A DNA stretch of 27,710 bases from Ophiothrix spiculata (Eukaryota > Echinodermata > Ophiuroidea > Amphilepidida > Ophiotrichidae), in the NCBI GenBank assembly GCA_000969725.1, contig JXSR01S034247.1; one strand, written 5' to 3'. The notes under the pieces were generated by a model, which saw only the letters and a list, made by a program, of their open reading frames with translations, searched no databases and had not been told where the DNA came from. The translations under genes and the position numbers were made by a program. Of the stretch, positions 19,363 through 27,710 are shown piece by piece. Position 1 is the stretch's first letter; the number at the start of each line of letters is the position of its first letter.

Positions 19363-20346
19363 TACTACTAATGTTTAAAATTAGTTTCGGAAATTCGTAT
19401 TCATTATTTTATTTGAATATGCAGCAAATTCTAGATTGGTCTTACGATATGAAACTTTGTAAATCTATTAGCCTTTCTGAAAGGCCCGTTGAGAAAACCA
19501 ATAATAATAGACAAACTCTGATATTCAACATTTTTTTATATAGCGCTCTCACATATGCTATTTTGGTGGCCATTTTGACGACCATTATGAATTAGAAACA
19601 TGCATATGATATTATATTATGTTGAGCCAAATGTGTTTGTTACAGCTCCAGAAGTAATTTACCAATGGTAAGGTTGACCTTAAAATGTTTACAGTTAGTT
19701 AAAGCCATTTTAATGAAAATACGTTATTTTGACGGCCATTTTGGACGCCATCTTGGATTTCGGAGAATACCCACAGGGGATTTCCAGGGATTTTTTAATT
19801 AGTAATTCTACACATATTTCTGCACCTTTTCTGAAAAAATCAGCTTGTTACCAAAAATGTCCACCTTTTTAACTATATGAGCTATTATCGGTCAAAAGAC
19901 TTTTCATGTATAATCTACCTAAAAATTAATCACATAATTGGATTCCTCGATAAATTTCCTTTTGAAAAATGTATAACTTTTGCCATTTACGTCGACTCAG
20001 TCAAAATATGTCGTTTTAAAGTTTTCGAGTGTAAATGCATGTTTTGTACAGTAATGTATAGAAAAAATTACCCACATATAAACCATTAAGAAGCAACAAA
20101 ATTTGGATGACATATCAATATTCAATGCTTTAGTATTATACATATCTCATTGAAGTATATTCAAAAAATTATGATCCCAACATTTTTATCTTTAATAATA
20201 CGTGTGTTTATAAATCATAACTTTCGTACATTTTTGCATGTAATCCTATGCGCGCCGCCTCCACCGTCGTAGCTCTTATACAGAGCTCAGTTATTTATTA
20301 GCACCAAACCAAACCAGTCAGAATTTGTCAGTCTGTGTGAATTGAT
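19363..20346. other. Gene-free stretch with GGCCATTTTGACG-type phrases
   Basis: Two short ORFs (84 codons at 19341-19595, overlapping the mariner-like element's right tip; 70 codons at 19877-20089) have no recognisable domain. Related phrases recur: GGTGGCCATTTTGACGACC near 19565, GACGGCCATTTTGGACG near 19731 and GCCATCTTGGATTT near 19747. They suggest a decayed dispersed repeat. Nothing else is supported. Confidence 0.45.
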
Positions 20347-20392
20347 TCAAGGTCTTCTTAAACAGATTTATCATGAAAATGACAAGCGATAT

Positions 20393-20836
20393 GATTTGAT
20401 TTGATTTGATTTTATTCAGGAATATAACATTTATACAGAATTAACTGAAAAATGCTACATTACAATTACAAACATCTTATAGAAAATAATACAGCACACG
20501 AGTCGACCATTCCTCGGGTAACCCAAAAAGCCTCGCAGAAGCTTATTTCCATTGGGGCCCTTAAAATCTAAAATAAAAATTGCAAATTAAATTGAACATA
20601 CATCAAAATTCACCTTGTCCAAATTACAGATGAATAAAAAGTAAATTTTAGAAAAAACGCACTTTTTGAATTGAATAAAAAGGGGCATAAAAATATATAG
20701 TACATGTAATTAGAAAGACACAAATTGCACATATGGTTGAAAACCTGGAATATAAAAAAGGCCTAAAAGGACAATATGCAAAATCAAAGGTTTATTGCAC
20801 AAATAAGCATGACTGCATGGTTACTTTGGTTACCTC
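20393..20836 (-). mobile_element. LINE-like 3' UTR segment with (AAATC)n tail
   Basis: On the minus strand this segment ends TTCCTGAATAAAATC and then four ATCAA-type pentamers at the insertion's 3' junction. It has no ORF. CGGGTAACCC (about 20516) forms a short palindrome. The AATAAAAT-plus-microsatellite ending resembles that of the neighbouring LINE (AAATAAAATGAATC), but the rest of the sequence does not align with it by eye. It is therefore taken as the 3' end of a different LINE family or a non-autonomous derivative. Confidence 0.6.
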
Positions 20837-22810
20837 TCAGATTCAGATTCAGATTCATTTTATTTTCCATCATAAAACATATAAATACAAATCAAATAGA
20901 ACATAAGTAGGGCCTACGTACAAAAACAAGGATGGAGGAAGTGTAACAAAAGGCATAGCCTGAAAAGAGTTACACCACCTTTACAAGTGACACAGACAAA
21001 ACATTTAACACAAACCAGTGGTCAAAAATTCATAATTTTCTATAGCTAGTTTGAAAGCAGTTGAAGTGATGCTGGTATAAAAACCCAGATTATTAACGTA
21101 ATTTATGAAACTGTTTACAAAAGGAATATAATCTTAATGAATTTACCAAAAGCAAATACTTTTAATATTGATATTCCCGACATCATTTAAATACAGAGGT
21201 AAATGTAAGTCGACAACGGATGGAGATCCGAAGCCTACCCCAGGGGTGGAAAACCCGAAGGAATTTGTGTGCTCAGATATTTTTTAACAGCACTTTTGAA
21301 GGTTTTGTTATTTTGAATGGCCTGTAATGAATTTGGAAGACTATTCCAGTCCTGAATTCCAGTAAAAAAGAAGGATTTTGCAGCCACACTTTTTGCCAGA
21401 GGGACTACAAATCTATGAAAACTTCCCCTGGTACGATAACGGTGGAAATCAGAAACTCTAACAAAATGCTCAGACAGATATGGGGCACTGCAGCTGTAGT
21501 AAATTTTGTGAACATGATTCAGACGAAGCAATTTCACTCTATTTTCGACATTGAGCCAACCAATACTTGCCAGTTCTTCTTGGCCAATATGAGATCTCGG
21601 AGGGAGACTTTTGATGAATCTAATAATGTTGTTTTGAGTAACTTGAAGTTTAGTTTTTGTTTTTTTACTAATGCCAGCAAACCAAGCAGAACTGGAATAG
21701 TCAAAGTGACATTGAATCAAGGCTGAGCTCAGAAGTTTACGACATTTGTAATTCAAACAATTACCTTGTCTGTAAAGAAATTTTAGCCTTCCATTTGCCT
21801 TCTTGATAATTTTGTTAGCAATGGACTCACCAGACAAGGTTTGGTCAAGGTCAAGGCCCAAATACTTTACAGATTTACAGCATCAATAGCATGATCATCA
21901 CATTCAATCCTGAAGTTGTTCACCTTACTGAGCTTCCGAAAAGATCCAAAGAGAATCAGCTCAGTTTTGCCTAAATGTAGCGATAACTTATTATCAACCA
22001 ACCAATTACTGCAAGATTTCAAAGCATCACCAAGCACTTGAGCAATGACTTCTGGATCACTGTGAGAAAATAAGATTGTACTGTCGTCCGCATAAAGCAA
22101 GAGTTTGCAGTCAGGATTCATACTGATGATCATGTCATTGATGTAACATAAGAAGAGTAGGGGACCCAGTATGCTTCCCTGAGGAACTCCACATCTAATG
22201 GGAAGAGATGAGGAGGAAACACCATTAATGCTAACAACCTGTTGTCTTTCAGACAGATATGAAGAAAACCAATCCACCGACCCGACTCCCATTGCTTTCA
22301 ACTTCTCACAGAGGATGGAATTATTGACCGTATCAAAGGCTTTTTGGAGATCTAATAACACCATACCTGTATAAAGACCCTTTGACATTTGTAATTTGAT
22401 ATGATCAGTCAAATGCATGAGGCAAGAGTAGGTGGAAAAGTTCTTTCTAAAGCCAGATTGATTTTCAAATAAAATATTGTTGTCACTTAAATACTTCTCA
22501 AATTGCACGTAAACAGATCTTTCAAGAATTTTTGACACTACGCTCAAAATGCTGACAGGGCGATAGTTACCAACTTCTGTTTTGTTGTTTTTCTTATACA
22601 GAGGGATTACTTTTGCTTGTTTAAGATCACTTGGGACAGTACCAGCATTAATAGAAACATTAACAATGTGAGTAATTGGAATCTTTAAAATGCTGGCCCC
22701 GTCCCGTAAAAACCAAGCCGGGATGTTATCTAGCCCAGTACTTTTGGAGGCATTGAGACTGGAAAGTTCTTTATAATTGAAATCCTCACCAACACTGTTG
22801 AGCTTGAACT
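20837..22810 (-). mobile_element. 5'-truncated CR1/Jockey-type LINE with (GAATCT)n tail
   Basis: On the minus strand this holds ORF2 remnant (22808-21235), about 400 bp of 3' UTR, and a tail of GAATCT repeats (20837-20856). The UTR carries the hairpin GTGTAAC (20941-20947)/GTTACAC (20969-20975) with inner GGC/GCC (20952-20954, 20958-20960). Truncation falls inside ORF2, upstream of the reverse-transcriptase core, at the GATAT junction. The endonuclease and ORF1 are missing, as is usual for incomplete target-primed reverse transcription. Confidence 0.85.
21235..22808 (-). pseudogene. LINE ORF2 reverse transcriptase, 5'-truncated and frameshifted
   Basis: This is the reverse transcriptase and C-terminal part of a LINE ORF2, which copies element RNA at a nicked target. 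The frame is open from 22808, where the insertion begins, through KSTGLDNIPAWF, AKVIPLYKKN and GNYRPVSILSVVSKILE. Then come SGFRKNFSTYSC, motif A (LLDLQKAFDTVN), motif B (GVPQGSILGPLLF), motif C (LLLYADDSTIL) with both catalytic aspartates, and motif D (NKLSLHLGKTELILF). A one-base loss near 21867-21875 shifts the frame just before motif E (VKYLGLDLD). The second frame continues to GIQDWNSLPN and FKSAVKKYL and stops at 21235. YADD, GVPQGSILGPLLF and a C-terminal WNSLP place it in the CR1/L2/Rex/Jockey group (inference). The apurinic endonuclease domain is absent. The single frameshift suggests a fairly young dead copy. Confidence 0.92.
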
Positions 22811-23430
22811 GATATACGTGATGTGTGTTTCATTACGAAATCATTCACAGACCCTCTAGCATGTTAACAACATTCCACAATGTTAGAATGCAATGTTAAC
22901 ATGAATTCAAGTAGAGACACCCCAAACACGTTTACACAGCCACAGGCTATTGAAAATGTTACATCATTGCACATCGATTTAAATATACTTAAAATGTTTA
23001 ATGTCAAAATTAATGGAAAGAGATACGCTATTTTGAAGCAACATCGTAAAGTATTTATGAAAACAAATAATGCTACACTAACCTGTAATTAGGTACCATT
23101 AACCTCTAGGTAGATCATATTGATATAAATATACTTATGTGTTGAGTCAAAACTAATAGAATGTGATACTCCATTCCAAATCAACATCTTTTGAAATATT
23201 TATGTAAACAAATGATGTTACACTTATCGTAATGATAAATAAATACCATGAACCTCAGGTCCAATTGAAATTAACGCGATGCAATTGAAACGATCTCGAT
23301 GAACTTAGTGATATCGGCCGGTTCTCAGTGAAGACGGGCAGTTATGTTTTCAACTGACAAAGATCTAAATACTGTATTATATGAGATTAACCTGCGTGAT
23401 AGCGTGATCAAATGTAATAAAATTATTTCT

Positions 23431-23671
23431 ATAATTGTTTCAAATAAATTTCGGACATGAACATGATTTCTGAACGCAGACACCGCGTATCCATAAGTTG
23501 AGACAAGAACGGGACACCAGCAAGTACGCAACACCGTTTCCAATCAGAAATCCATACTACCGCGACATCGCGCATGCCTGAAAAGCGTTGTGTACTCGCG
23601 TAAAATGCACACGCAGTTGTGTTACGCAAAGCTGTAAATGTACGTGTCCGAGAATTATTTGAAACAACAAT
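23431..23671. mobile_element. Foldback/MITE-like insertion unique to copy 2
   Basis: TTGTTTCAAATAA (23435-23447) is perfectly complementary to TTATTTGAAACAA (23655-23667). Pairing resumes with CGGACA (23452-23457) against TGTCCG (23645-23650), giving terminal arms of about 30 bp. Copy 1 lacks this block: its ATTATTTC-TAGTTGTAAG junction near 8602-8620 is continuous. The interior is CpG-rich with CGCGACATCGCGCATGC-like text, similar in style to the neighbouring CpG-rich units. No ORF is convincing and the target duplication is unclear. Confidence 0.65.
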
Positions 23672-23870
23672 AGTTTTAAGCAACAACTGCGTGGTCATTA
23701 TCAGGTAACAGCTGACTTCTGATAATGATCTGCGTGAACGCAGCGCGTATGCTCTAAACGCAAAGATACGCACACGCAACGACATCGAGGAGGTCGCGTT
23801 TGATCGCGTTTTATCGCAACACAGAAGCAGTTCCTGAATTGATGCTCTTAGCAGACGCAAAGCAACAAAC
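23671..23870. repeat. CpG-rich inverted-repeat unit, copy 2
   Basis: A single unit equivalent to those at 8601-9092: TCATTATCA and TGATAATGA arms, CTGCGTGAACGCAG, GCGTATGCT, GGAGGTCGCGTTTGATCGCG and GCAGACGCAAAGCAACAAA. It lacks the internal 75-bp duplication. Confidence 0.8.
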
Positions 23871-23972
23871 TAATTAACACTATGTTTTCACACGTTTTTG
23901 GTCAAAATCAGTAAGAATTAAAGATAAAAACTACGGTTATTTTAATGACAATAATAATTTTCTTTCTAATTC

Positions 23973-24073
23973 GGTTATTGTTATAAATCGTCGGAATTTG
24001 TTTTAAGCCTCGGGAGCTACGCTCCCTGAGAAAAGTATCTCGGCCCAAACCAAACACCTCTTAAACAATGACC
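23973..24073. repeat. Long hairpin (foldback), copy 2
   Basis: The same structure as 9193-9298. The tip hairpin CTC-GGGAGC / GCTCCC-T-GAG is identical. The left arm has several changes and the right arm has lost CGATT, weakening the middle of the stem. Degradation of the middle argues against strong current selection on the whole stem. Confidence 0.7.
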
Positions 24074-24687
24074 TCAAAAAAGGTTGCGCTGTTATGGTCT
24101 AAATAAATGAATAAACGACACTTTTTAAAAATGTCTAAGTCCGGTCCCCATACTATTATTACTATGCATGTACATACTTTCTGACTTTTATTCTGACTTT
24201 ATTTTCATGATTTTTCTTAATATAAACAGGTTTCACGATTGGACAAACTGATTTCATTTCTAACAAGAAAATCTTTCTGATTAATTAAAGACTTTTCATA
24301 TTGATGAAACAAATAAATCAAACGGCTTCAGTAGATTTCTTTTAATGCAATCACATTGTTTAATTTTTAACAAGAGATTCGTTCGAAGCAGTGACAGGTG
24401 TATTGTACTTTCGTTCCAATTCCTACTCTCCTTTTGCTATTTTTTCGTTTATTCAAATACGTATCAGGTATTTTTGAGATTGTAGCTCTGCTATGATATG
24501 TTCGTGAAGGCAACTTCAATTACAATAACATTAATAACCTGTACATGTTAAAAGGGGAAAACAAATCAAAAATAGAACTCTTTGAAAACTTTGATTACTG
24601 CTCCTTTTTATAAAGTTACGAAGTAAAGTAAATGTATGTGTAAAATATTGAAATACGAGTGAATAGAGACATGCGGATAGAAATTGC

Positions 24688-24843
24688 TCAGAGTTCAATT
24701 TCGATATATGTTTGGAGTTTTCTAGTATCTAATACCTTGGTGAATCTCATAAAATTGCGTTCTTCAGGAGTTGTAAACAAAACGCTTTCAATGCTATGGA
24801 GCACAAACATCTTAACAAACACCTGGGGAACGGCCAACAAACA
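24688..24843 (-). CDS. Possible terminal exon or small ORF, copy 2
   Basis: Paralogue of 10043-10198, not recognised. The minus strand reads CLLAVPQVFVKMFVLHSIES at the front and RKLQTYIEIEL then TGA at the end, 51 sense codons. An in-frame TAG lies directly upstream of the first TGT, so any coding use would need a splice acceptor there (ATTAG precedes it). The plus-strand ORF over the same bases (24659-24847) gains a stop relative to copy 1 and shows mostly replacement changes, so the minus frame is the better candidate of the two. Neither is strong. Confidence 0.2.
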   Translation of the reverse strand, partial: CLLAVPQVFVKMFVLHSIESVLFTTPEERNFMRFTKVLDTRKLQTYIEIEL

Positions 24844-25160
24844 CTAATGTTTCGTCTTGCCATTTCCGAATGTCATGACTTGAAAAGGATGAATTAATTG
24901 AGTTGACCTTTTATTTTGATAATATGTTTTTGTTAATTGTATTCTGAAAGGGTTTTGAAGGAGCCAACTATTTTCAGAAATTATTTATTAGTATACAAAC
25001 TAGAATAATTTAAACACTAGCCCCCAGGACTTCAAAAAGCTTCTCTCTACTCTTGCGAGTTTGGTGAATATATTGATTTGTGTCTAAAGAGACACAATTA
25101 GAGCCATGTTTTGAGAAATCAAGTATTTTTAATGAACCAGAATATACGGACCAACATGGT

Positions 25161-25236
25161 CAAACAAACAAACTAACAAACAAACAAACAAACTAACTAA
25201 CAAACAAACAAACAAACAAACAAACAAACAAACTAA
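25161..25236. repeat. CAAA/CTAA microsatellite, long allele
   Basis: About 19 tetramers, mainly CAAA with CTAA variants. Longer than in copy 1 (10951-10983). The minus-strand ORF rich in V, C, L and F over it is a by-product. Confidence 0.9.
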
Positions 25237-25882
25237 TGCCACAACAACAACAACAAAACCACCCCAATAAATAAACAAATATACCAAGAAACAAAACCAA
25301 CAAAATGTAAAATTATTCGAGGAGGCCGCCAAAGAACAGGCGTAATGATCGATTGGACTGTACCCTGCATAATTATTTTGATTATTGATTTTATATATCT
25401 TATTATTAAGTGAAGTGCATATATTAATACATACAAAATTAATTGTAGAGAATTTACATTTATAATGCAAATACACCCTTGGCCTCGAGGTTATTTAAAC
25501 AGGTTTATAAAGAAAATGAAAAGCAACTCTTGCTCGAATTTTGTTCCATTACCCAGCAGTTTTGCCATTATTGTGTGGCAAGATTAACAGATCCGGGGTA
25601 AATAAATCCGGGGAGAAAGTCGCACGTTATACAAAATTATGTTTATTTTTTATTGAAACTAATATAAAGAATGTGATCAAAGAAATTCTTTTCAATGGTT
25701 TTGTCGATTATGGTTTTTTTTCGGAATTACTGGAATGATATCATTTGAGAACTTAAAAGTATTTTTCTCTTTTTCTATATCCTATTTTTCTCTTGTTTTC
25801 AATTAAAAAGCGATATTTATTATCATATGATTCATTATTCTTTAAGTTGGCAGTGAATTCTAGATTCATCTTGTATCTCGGT

Positions 25883-26370
25883 TTTCCTACATTTTAATGG
25901 GATTTATGTGTGCTTATCAATGCATATGAGAATGTACAATTTCATGATGTCTTTGTCAGCTCAATATCTGATTTTCCTGATTATTTAAACTACGGATCAT
26001 ATATTTTTTCAAGACTTTATTAATGTCTTAAGAAAACATTTTGTTTGTTTTACATTTCCAGAAGAAAAAAAAACCGAAAGCAACATTATGGATTAGGCCT
26101 CATGTATTTGTAAATTTGGCTTCTTCACTAATCCTGATTTTAGTTCATTTGACCATATTGACATAATAATGTGTAAATAAATAGTGCCGGTATGGTAGCA
26201 GGATGTATGTAGGGTGTATGTTTTGTAAGTCAATTTATAACTCTACAACCCGTAACCCGATCTGGACCAAACTTTGATATTGTGTTGGCAATTTGCTTAT
26301 TGAGAGTCTTACTAGGGCCCCGCTAAAGGCCATCAAAATTCTTCTGAAGTTCAAATCTTGAAATTATCCA
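25883..26370. other. Gene-free spacer right of copy 2
   Basis: AT-rich, no supported gene. From about 26240 the base composition becomes more balanced, leading into the half-site cluster. Confidence 0.45.
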
Positions 26371-26374
26371 AAGT

Positions 26375-26514
26375 TGACCTAAGGTGATCCAAGGTCATAA
26401 CCATAAATTCAAGACCTTTGACCCTACCTGGACTAGACTCGGACTGTGAATGTCGATTAGCCCCTGAGTATTTTAGAGAAGAAGTCAAGTCAACTAGCAG
26501 GTCACCCAAGGTGT
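26375..26514. promoter_or_regulatory. Cluster of nuclear-receptor-like half-sites
   Basis: Within 140 bp lie TGACCT (26375-26380), AGGTGA (26382-26387), AGGTCA (26392-26397), AGACCTTTGACC (26412-26423), AGGTCA (26499-26504) and AGGTGT (26509-26514). AGGTGA-TCCA-AGGTCA and AGGTCA-CCCA-AGGTGT are direct repeats with 4-bp spacing. GGTCAAAGGTCT (complement of 26412-26423) is a direct repeat with 1-bp spacing. Such spacings are bound by nuclear receptor dimers in animals (established knowledge). No gene is identified nearby, and the sequence could equally be a dispersed repeat that happens to contain these words. Confidence 0.35.
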
Positions 26515-27710
26515 TACAAGGTATATATATAATTCTAATCTCAAGCAAACACCACTGATTCTTTCAAAATGAATACAAGAAATATCGTTTGAATACAGCA
26601 TAACCTTTATTTTACGGTTGAAATAGGTTACATGGAAAGGTTAAATCAAACCCACACATTCAAACAAACAAAGCAATACAACTTGATGATACATTATAAC
26701 ATTTTCCAGCTAATATATATATAAAGCTCATTTTGTAATCAGAATAATTTCCCTTGAGCACAAAGTAATAGCTTCTAGTTTGCTTAACCTGCATATACGA
26801 TTAGAGTGATCAACAGATGTAAATAAGTAGCTTATAACCTAGATCATAATGATTTTATTCTCCAAGGATATTTTTATGGTTGTATTCAGGTAAAAAATAC
26901 ATTTTTTTCGACTGTTTTTACTTCAAAACATCATGATTAAAGGAAAAACTTTGTTTCAGTTTCTTTATCTTGACAAAAATCATATCATACCATAATCATC
27001 CTTAAAATTGTAATCTCTAGTGTAATCTTCAGTAGGAAGGTATCTAGTATGTGACTGAAATAGATCGCAGTATTACAATGTATTCATTTGGGCTTAATTC
27101 CTTGTACCACATTAAATAAAATATGAGACTCTTTTAACAATGTCTTTTACTAGTCATGGTGACAGCTACGAATGGTATTTTGGCATAATTATATGTTATT
27201 AGTATTGAGTGACTAAAAATCACGGGAAATGAATATATTGTCAAAATTAATGTAAGCCTATTTGTTGAATGTAGGTGTTGCATTTTTTATTTTATACCCC
27301 GAAGATTAGAGTAGCATAATCAGCCAAAGTTTGAGGGTAAGAAGTATCTAAATAAGATTATGTAAGAAGTGTTAAGTATTAAAAGAAGAATCGGTTTAAG
27401 ACAATTGAATAAATAATAGTAAATGACGAACCCGGGTGACGGACAGATGATTACGTAAGACTTGGACACGATCTAAACACATGTCGAGTGTTAAAAATGA
27501 AGCCCCTTGTCTCCAATGACTATTTGATTTTTTTGTTAAGCTTATTGGGTTTGTTTTGGATAGATATTAATTCCCTCCAAATGATTATGTTTAAATTGCT
27601 TACTTTTTCTGTCATGGTCATTTGTTGAATTAAATTCTGGATCCACGTGTATGAGTATAAACAATTTTGAATAGTCCATATTGCAGTTATCAGCAACATT
27701 TCGTATACAA
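26515..27710. other. Gene-free AT-rich stretch to the window end
   Basis: No ORF of note, no RNA gene and no transposon end that I can recognise on either strand. Confidence 0.5.

Larger units (their letters stand above)
20388..22815 (-). mobile_element. Composite LINE insertion with GATAT target duplication
   Basis: GATAT at 20388-20392 and 22811-22815 flanks 2418 bp absent from copy 1, whose empty site reads AAGCGATATACGTG at about 8017-8030. Read on the minus strand, the insertion consists of a 5'-truncated LINE (22810-20837: ORF2 remnant, 3' UTR, hexamer tail) followed directly by about 440 bp of a second, different LINE-like 3' UTR (20836-20393) with its own pentamer tail. Both parts lie inside one target duplication. 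No second target duplication is visible around either part. Confidence 0.85.
20347..25882 (+). repeat. Dispersed segmental duplication, copy 2
   Basis: Homologous to 7981-11585 in the same orientation and about 12 kb away. It is longer because of the LINE insertion (20393-22810), a foldback insertion (about 23431-23671) and a longer CAAA microsatellite. It lacks the 400-bp tRNA-bearing insertion and one of the two CpG-rich units of copy 1. The two copies act as each other's outgroup-like reference for dating these events. Confidence 0.9.

Noticed and set aside
21415-21726. Plus-strand 103-codon ORF
   Set aside because: It lies antisense to the LINE ORF2 remnant, whose reverse-transcriptase motifs are unmistakable.
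23429-23860. Minus-strand 143-codon ORF in copy 2
   Set aside because: It spans the foldback insertion and the CpG-rich unit, has no counterpart in copy 1, and resembles no protein.
25129-25476. Minus-strand 115-codon ORF rich in V, C, L and F
   Set aside because: It is translated from the CAAA/CTAA microsatellite. The apparent membrane segment is an artefact of the repeat.
26351-26548. Minus-strand 65-codon ORF
   Set aside because: No domain or context. It overlaps the half-site cluster, whose repeated words explain the open frame.

Overview
The window looks like draft-assembly, AT-rich animal nuclear DNA. It has no operons or dense ORFs. It carries truncated non-LTR retrotransposons with short tandem-repeat tails, a tRNA-derived SINE, several miniature inverted-repeat DNA transposons (MITEs), a eukaryote-type tRNA-like gene with A and B boxes, and a 900-N gap. 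A marine invertebrate metazoan is my best guess from the repeat types, but nothing in the sequence fixes the phylum. I recognise no host protein-coding gene. The only recognisable proteins are pieces of LINE ORF2.

Layout. 1-2362: gene-free DNA with a T/G tract, a 250-bp PIF/Harbinger-like MITE (TAA target duplication) and a 1.07-kb Tc1/mariner-like element (TA target duplication). 2363-7250: a direct tandem duplication of non-coding DNA (copy A 2363-4525, copy B 4657-7250). 7251-7980: spacer with a GC/CpG-rich patch. 7981-11585: copy 1 of a second, dispersed duplication whose copy 2 lies at 20347-25882 in the same orientation. This segment holds CpG-rich units of stacked inverted repeats, a long hairpin, and a short minus-strand ORF kept in both copies. 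Copy 1 alone has gained an insertion with an Ala(GGC)-like tRNA. 11586-14207: a SINE, a palindromic MITE, and the 3' end of a LINE that runs into the gap (14208-15107). 15108-20346: a TTAA-flanked MITE, a second Harbinger-like MITE, a 15-bp minisatellite, and a 1.3-kb mariner-like element with terminal inverted repeats of about 220 bp. 20347-25882: copy 2, split by a 2.4-kb LINE insertion. Copy 1 preserves the empty target site, so the insertion can be bounded to the base. 25883-27710: gene-free DNA with a cluster of nuclear-receptor-like half-sites.

The best leads are: (i) the composite LINE insertion, in which two LINE 3' ends sit in series inside one target duplication; (ii) a hairpin in two LINE 3' UTRs whose stem is kept although its bases differ; (iii) the Ala(GGC) anticodon, unusual for a eukaryote; and (iv) the hairpin and CpG-rich repeat units shared by the two segmental copies. 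I found no convincing new gene system. All identity statements are by eye.
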